Part shown: positions 59,667-64,000 of the stretch, one piece after another | How positions within the stretch are numbered: the first letter of the stretch is position 1 | Layout: every line of letters begins with the position of its first letter | Source of the DNA: Ailanthus altissimus | Lineage: Eukaryota > Streptophyta > Magnoliopsida > Sapindales > Simaroubaceae | Assembly: GCA_946807835.1 (NCBI GenBank) | Contig: OX327691.1 | Span: forward strand, 3,918,188-3,982,187 | Direction of reading: 5' to 3' | DNA length: 64,000 nt | The notes under the pieces: generated by a model | Databases searched by the model: none | The model's input: the letters and a program-made list of their open reading frames with translations, nothing else | What the model was told of the DNA's origin: nothing | Made by a program: the position numbers and the translations under genes

Positions 59667-62600
59667 TATTGGAGCTGGTGCTTTTGTGCCATTTTAATAT
59701 TGTATGAATATTAATTGTTTAATATTTATATAATAAATATTTTGAATAAAATCGTCAATATTAAAATATACATGGTACATTGCTTGTAATGTTACAGATA
59801 TTGTATGATATAAGAGAGTTCAGATCTGTTCTAAGGGAGTTTAGATTAGCACTAAGAGTTAGTATAACTAACAATTATAAATATTAAAGAGTTAGCAGGT
59901 AATAATAGTCAGCGAATTCTAAGGAGTTAGAGCCTTGTCTATATTGGGACAAAGACCTGAGGGTATACTAGTAATGACATAGTTGCAAAGAGTTACAATA
60001 GGTACTAAAAAATTTCATTATGTAAGTATGTTCTCAAACACTATGTTCTTGATCTATTTTCTTTGATGCAGGTCTGTCAGTGAATCCTCTATATCTATAG
60101 GGTACAGATGGTTATTCTTAGTTGATCATGAGCTTAGAGCTCGTATAGGTATGCGGGTATTCAATTAGGATTAGATACTGAATAGACTCAGGAGGACCTC
60201 TAATAGCCATCCCATAAAGCCATCAATGGAGGATCTTCTCGAGTTGAGTAATATTCATGATCTTTTGAATTGAGTGCTAAGATACACTTGTGAGTGATTG
60301 ATGCGATATTTATATATCTTAAAATTAAGTGCAAGTATACACTATCGTATGCAAGTAATAAAGGGACTTAATTAGTTGGATGTCGAACCCACAGAGATGA
60401 TTTCTACTTCTTAACCAAGTACTAAAATTATGTCTTTCTAATAAATATTCAGAAAAAATAAAATCTAAGAATAAATGTAGAAAATATAAAAGTAATGACA
60501 CAATGTAAAGAGAATTAGGTGATAGCAATATAGAGAAAACCTAGGGTTAATACTATCCCTCAATATGCATTTTAATGATTAATCCTCTAATATTTAACTC
60601 CCTTAGTCTTTGTTATTATTCAAGTCACTAATGTATTCATAAGCCTCTTCCAAGATCATGCAAGTATACCCTAATTTACCAAATACTTATATTTCTATAG
60701 TACTTGTAATAAATTAAGGTTCATTAAGATTAAGTCTAATTGATCATACATGCCAATTAGGTATATTCCTATCCTAATTTGAAACTTGCATATGCAACAT
60801 TGAATGTTACTCTACAATTATGCATCAAATTACCTAGGTCTAAATATCATGATTCCTCTTTCGAGTTTATCAAAAATATTATCAATTCATTCACCATATA
60901 TTGGCAAGATATATTGAAGCATTAAGAATAAGTAATTTGAATAACAAAGGACTAAGTTTATTAAATATTAAAAAGATATGACAGTTAAGCACACATATTG
61001 AGTTCAAGTATTAACCCTAGAAAGAAAGTTTAGTTCATGGCTACAAGAGAACAACAATAAAAATAATAAGAAATCATGATACAATCAATAGCAAACCGAT
61101 ATAGACGTCGAATTGCTCTTAATTGCGCTGCCTAAGATACTCTTGATGCCAAAGAACACCTTGAATCTCTCTCTAATGTTGCTTTAATTAATCTCTAATT
61201 GCTCTCTAAGACTTGTGCTCTGTATTCTTGGTGTTCTTGAATTGTTCTTCAGTATTCTAGGTTCATTTTTAAAGTCTGGGGATGAGTGGCCTTTTATAGG
61301 GATTAATATAAACTTGAAAATCTCAATTCTTGTCGGATTAGGACTCGCACTACTACTGGGGTGCTGGGTATAAATGGCCTCACTGCTAGAGCTGTGAGAT
61401 GTTAGTGCTAGAGTGCTGGTCTATCGCTGGCGCGATGAAGATATGGCGCTGGCCTGTTACTGGCGCGATGATCGTCTGACGCTAGGGCATCAGTCGCGAC
61501 TTAAACAGGTCATCTTTTTTTATTTTCTCATTTCGATCACTGTTCTAGCGTTGGGGTGAAAATCCTTGTGGCATTAGGGCGACAAGTTCATACTTTGATT
61601 TTTTTTTTTAAATTTCATTCAAGTCTTTATAAATAACAATAATGCACATAAAAAGCCATCTATTCTCATAAAATAATAAAATATAAAAATAAAAATATGA
61701 GAAAATATATGACAAATATGCCCTTATTAGTGATCCACTATACTTTGGTTCTACGCATGTCAGAGACCTTTCATGGTTTGACCGTTAGGTGTCATTGAAT
61801 ATGGTTCGATGCTAATGGAGTCTGGTATGCATAGATATGGGATCCGTCGGCTCATATGGGTGAGTTGTATATCCTAATGGTCCAAGAATTATATTTCAAA
61901 AAGTCTTTTTGCCAAAAGTAGATACCTTGAAAAAAAGTTTTTCGTAGGGTTAAACAATATCCGTAAAAGGTTAAACAATATCCGTAAACTCCTTTACGGA
62001 TATTATTTTACAGAAACACAAATCTGGAGATAAATTCATTGATGTGCTTATAGGGATTTGACGATGTTGATCTATGTCCCTGTACCTCTGAGATATAATT
62101 GACGGAAGGACTATATGTATGCGCTATGACCTTGTATGGTCCAACGTGCTAATTTGTAATATCTGTGACGTGTGCGTAGGGCATCGATTACGGACTCATG
62201 AAATAGTTTCATTTGACGAATCGGACGTGGACCTAAAGAGTCCCGTAACATAAAGTTTACTCGTTGTGCACTGGGTCAGCGTACCAGATTGAATTGTTTA
62301 ATTCAGTAAATTTCAACATAATCGAATATTTATTTCATGAACCCTCGGGATGCGCGCGTGTTAATACTTAAGAGTTATGTACATTAATTAGTTAACAATT
62401 ATTATTGACTAATTGATTAATAACACATGGCGCATAGTGAGCCTTTGGTTGAATTTACCAAAGTGTATGGTATGGTAGGACCCATTAAGTGGTTTACATA
62501 GTAACCAAATAAGGACTTAAGGGTAATTTTACTTATTTAATTATTTAATTATTAAATGATCAATATATTTATTTATTTAAGATTTAAATAAATATTTAAC

Positions 62601-63620
62601 CTAAGTATGGTGAAGAGTTCACTATATGGTTAGGTTAAAAAGATATTTAATAATTAAATAATATTTAACTTAGCTTAGGTTAAATGTTAACTAAGGTTAG
62701 GTTAATTAATTATTTAATTAGTTGATTGTTTGAAAAGTAAGTTAATCTAACTTTAGTTAAATGTTAACTTGAGTTAGGTTAATTGAATATTTTATTAATT
62801 ATTTGGGGGCCAAATTTTGCTAACCTAACGAAGGTAATTGTTATCTTGGGTTTGGTTAATTAATAAAATATTATAATAATTGAGATTTTTTATTATTTAA
62901 TTATTAAATAATAAATTAATTTAACTAGGGTTAATAGTTAACTCCGGGGTTAAGTTAAATCTTAATTATTATAAAAATGTGAAATTGAAACAAATGTTAC
63001 TTTTTTGGTTGCAATTTCGGTGGCCTGCCATTTTAATGGAAAAATGAGAAGTTTATGTTTTTAGTTTTTAAGTGTTAAAAACAAAAGAGCAAAAGTTGTT
63101 CTTTTACTATTTATCTTCTTCTCTTAAGTGTTAGGCCACCATTGTTGCATAATAATTTGTTTTGATAAATTCAAGTGTTGAATAAATCAAAAATAAATTC
63201 ATAGTTTAAGTGTTAAACTATAGATTAAGAGTTAATCTATATAATTTAAGCATTAAACCAGTGTTGGAAAAATAAGACTGCTATTCTAGCCACTCAAGCC
63301 CACCCCATTGAATCCTAGAATTGCCAACAGGTCCATTTCAGGCGGTACTCCAGCTTGAATCGTTCAAAGGCTTGCGAGGTGATTAATCTTAATTATGATA
63401 TTAATGTAATTAATATCTATTTAATTTCATTAATGTAGTAAAATGTAAAATATATTGTGTTCATCTTTTAGGAAATTAGATTTTCAGCTTCAACTGTGTA
63501 TATGTTTATATATGAGATGCATGAACTATATATATATATATGTGAATTTTATGTGATGACACAAATCACATGCACACACCCAATACGATTTTGAATCAAA
63601 ACACCGTACCCTATAATATA
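59667..63620 (+). mobile_element. Ty1/copia LTR (probably solo), plus orientation, itself interrupted
   Basis: Starts TATTGGAGCTGGTGC, the inverse of the end of the LTR at 1-1972. It runs through the shared core (inverse of CCCGATTTGTCA near 62210-62230) to about 63620. It matches the first LTR closely enough to place a 1431-bp insert at 60299-61729. No primer site or gag follows. ATATA occurs at both ends (59662-59666 and about 63619) and could be the target duplication, but the AT context makes it weak. Confidence 0.7.
60299..61729 (-). mobile_element. Solo LTR of 1431 bp inserted in the copia LTR
   Basis: Target duplication GTGAT at 60294-60298 and 61730-61734. On the minus strand it begins TAATAAGGGCATATTTGTC and ends ATATCGCATCA. 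CTCTGTGGGTTCGACATCC lies near the end (plus strand about 60381-60399). A patch rich in GCGCTGG/CGCTGGCG words lies at 61340-61500. No coding sequence. Confidence 0.8.
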
Positions 63621-64000
63621 GATAGATAATTAGATAGGGATATTAATCTAAATATGTATACATAGAATCTCATTTGACGCTCAAGAGAGATAATGAGATT
63701 AGTCTTAAACCCTTGATTAATGAACTCATAAGAATAATTATTAATCACTAAAACATAAAAAATATGAAAAAGGTAAAGTGAAATCAAGACCCTATAACCC
63801 TTTTATCATAAATTTCTCACCTTCTTAATTTGTTAAATTATTAGTTTAAATATATTTAATTTCCATTAATCAACTTAGTGTTAATATTAGCATACATAAA
63901 ATTAGGTTGTTAGCATTATAGTAATAGTATTAATTTAGAAGAGCAATTCTTATGGGAACGATACTTCTTATCACTTTATTACTTGCTCATAACCTGTGCA
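63621..64000 (+). mobile_element. Gypsy G1 3' LTR, third segment, running out of the window
   Basis: The end reads TTATGGGAACGATACTTCTT and then CTTTATTACTTGC, the same 3'-terminal module as in the solo LTR at 60299-61729. This supports its identity as the end of the LTR begun at 55154. The three segments sum to about 1.3 kb, in the size range of the related solo LTRs. Confidence 0.6.

Overview
The window is AT-rich, intron-containing plant nuclear DNA, most likely from a eudicot. The evidence is two spliced plant genes with GT-AG introns, Ty1/copia and Ty3/gypsy LTR retrotransposons with tRNA-Met primer sites, a tRNA-derived SINE and MITE-like inverted repeats. I cannot name the species. Nothing looks bacterial, viral or organellar.

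Layout. (1) 1-10190 is intergenic, with a copia LTR running in from the left edge, an (AT)n(AG)n microsatellite, a probable LTR fragment and a TIR element carrying three 134-bp units with G-box palindromes. (2) 10314-17191 is the gene island. It holds an F-actin capping protein beta subunit gene (plus strand, 8 exons, one GC-AG intron, a reading-frame break in exon 6) and, convergent to it, an Hsp90 co-chaperone p23 gene (minus strand, 6 exons). A SINE-like sequence and tandem repeats lie between them. (3) 17615-32900 is dominated by four long degenerate AT-rich arrays. They are built from 6-bp AATTNN words and a 12-bp anchor related to GTTAAATGTTAT, and occur in both orientations. Shared flanking modules, a 22-bp minisatellite and a hairpin MITE accompany them. 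A 2.8-kb solo LTR that itself contains a sibling solo LTR (19720-25397) sits inside this block. (4) 33130-64000 is a nest of retrotransposons. A damaged copia element (33130 to about 40850) is followed by a defective gypsy element. The gypsy protease is split by an 11.4-kb copia element (41503-52929), and its 3' LTR is split by a chromovirus deletion derivative (55444-59026) and by a copia LTR (59667 to about 63620). Several of these carry further solo LTRs of 1.36-1.56 kb.

The two host genes encode unrelated cytoplasmic functions (actin filament capping; Hsp90 chaperone cycle), and their adjacency implies no shared pathway. All element coding regions found carry stops or frameshifts, so none looks autonomous. 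The least explained feature is the hexamer-phased array family. Its phase stays in multiples of six over hundreds of bases, which produces misleading ORFs on both strands.
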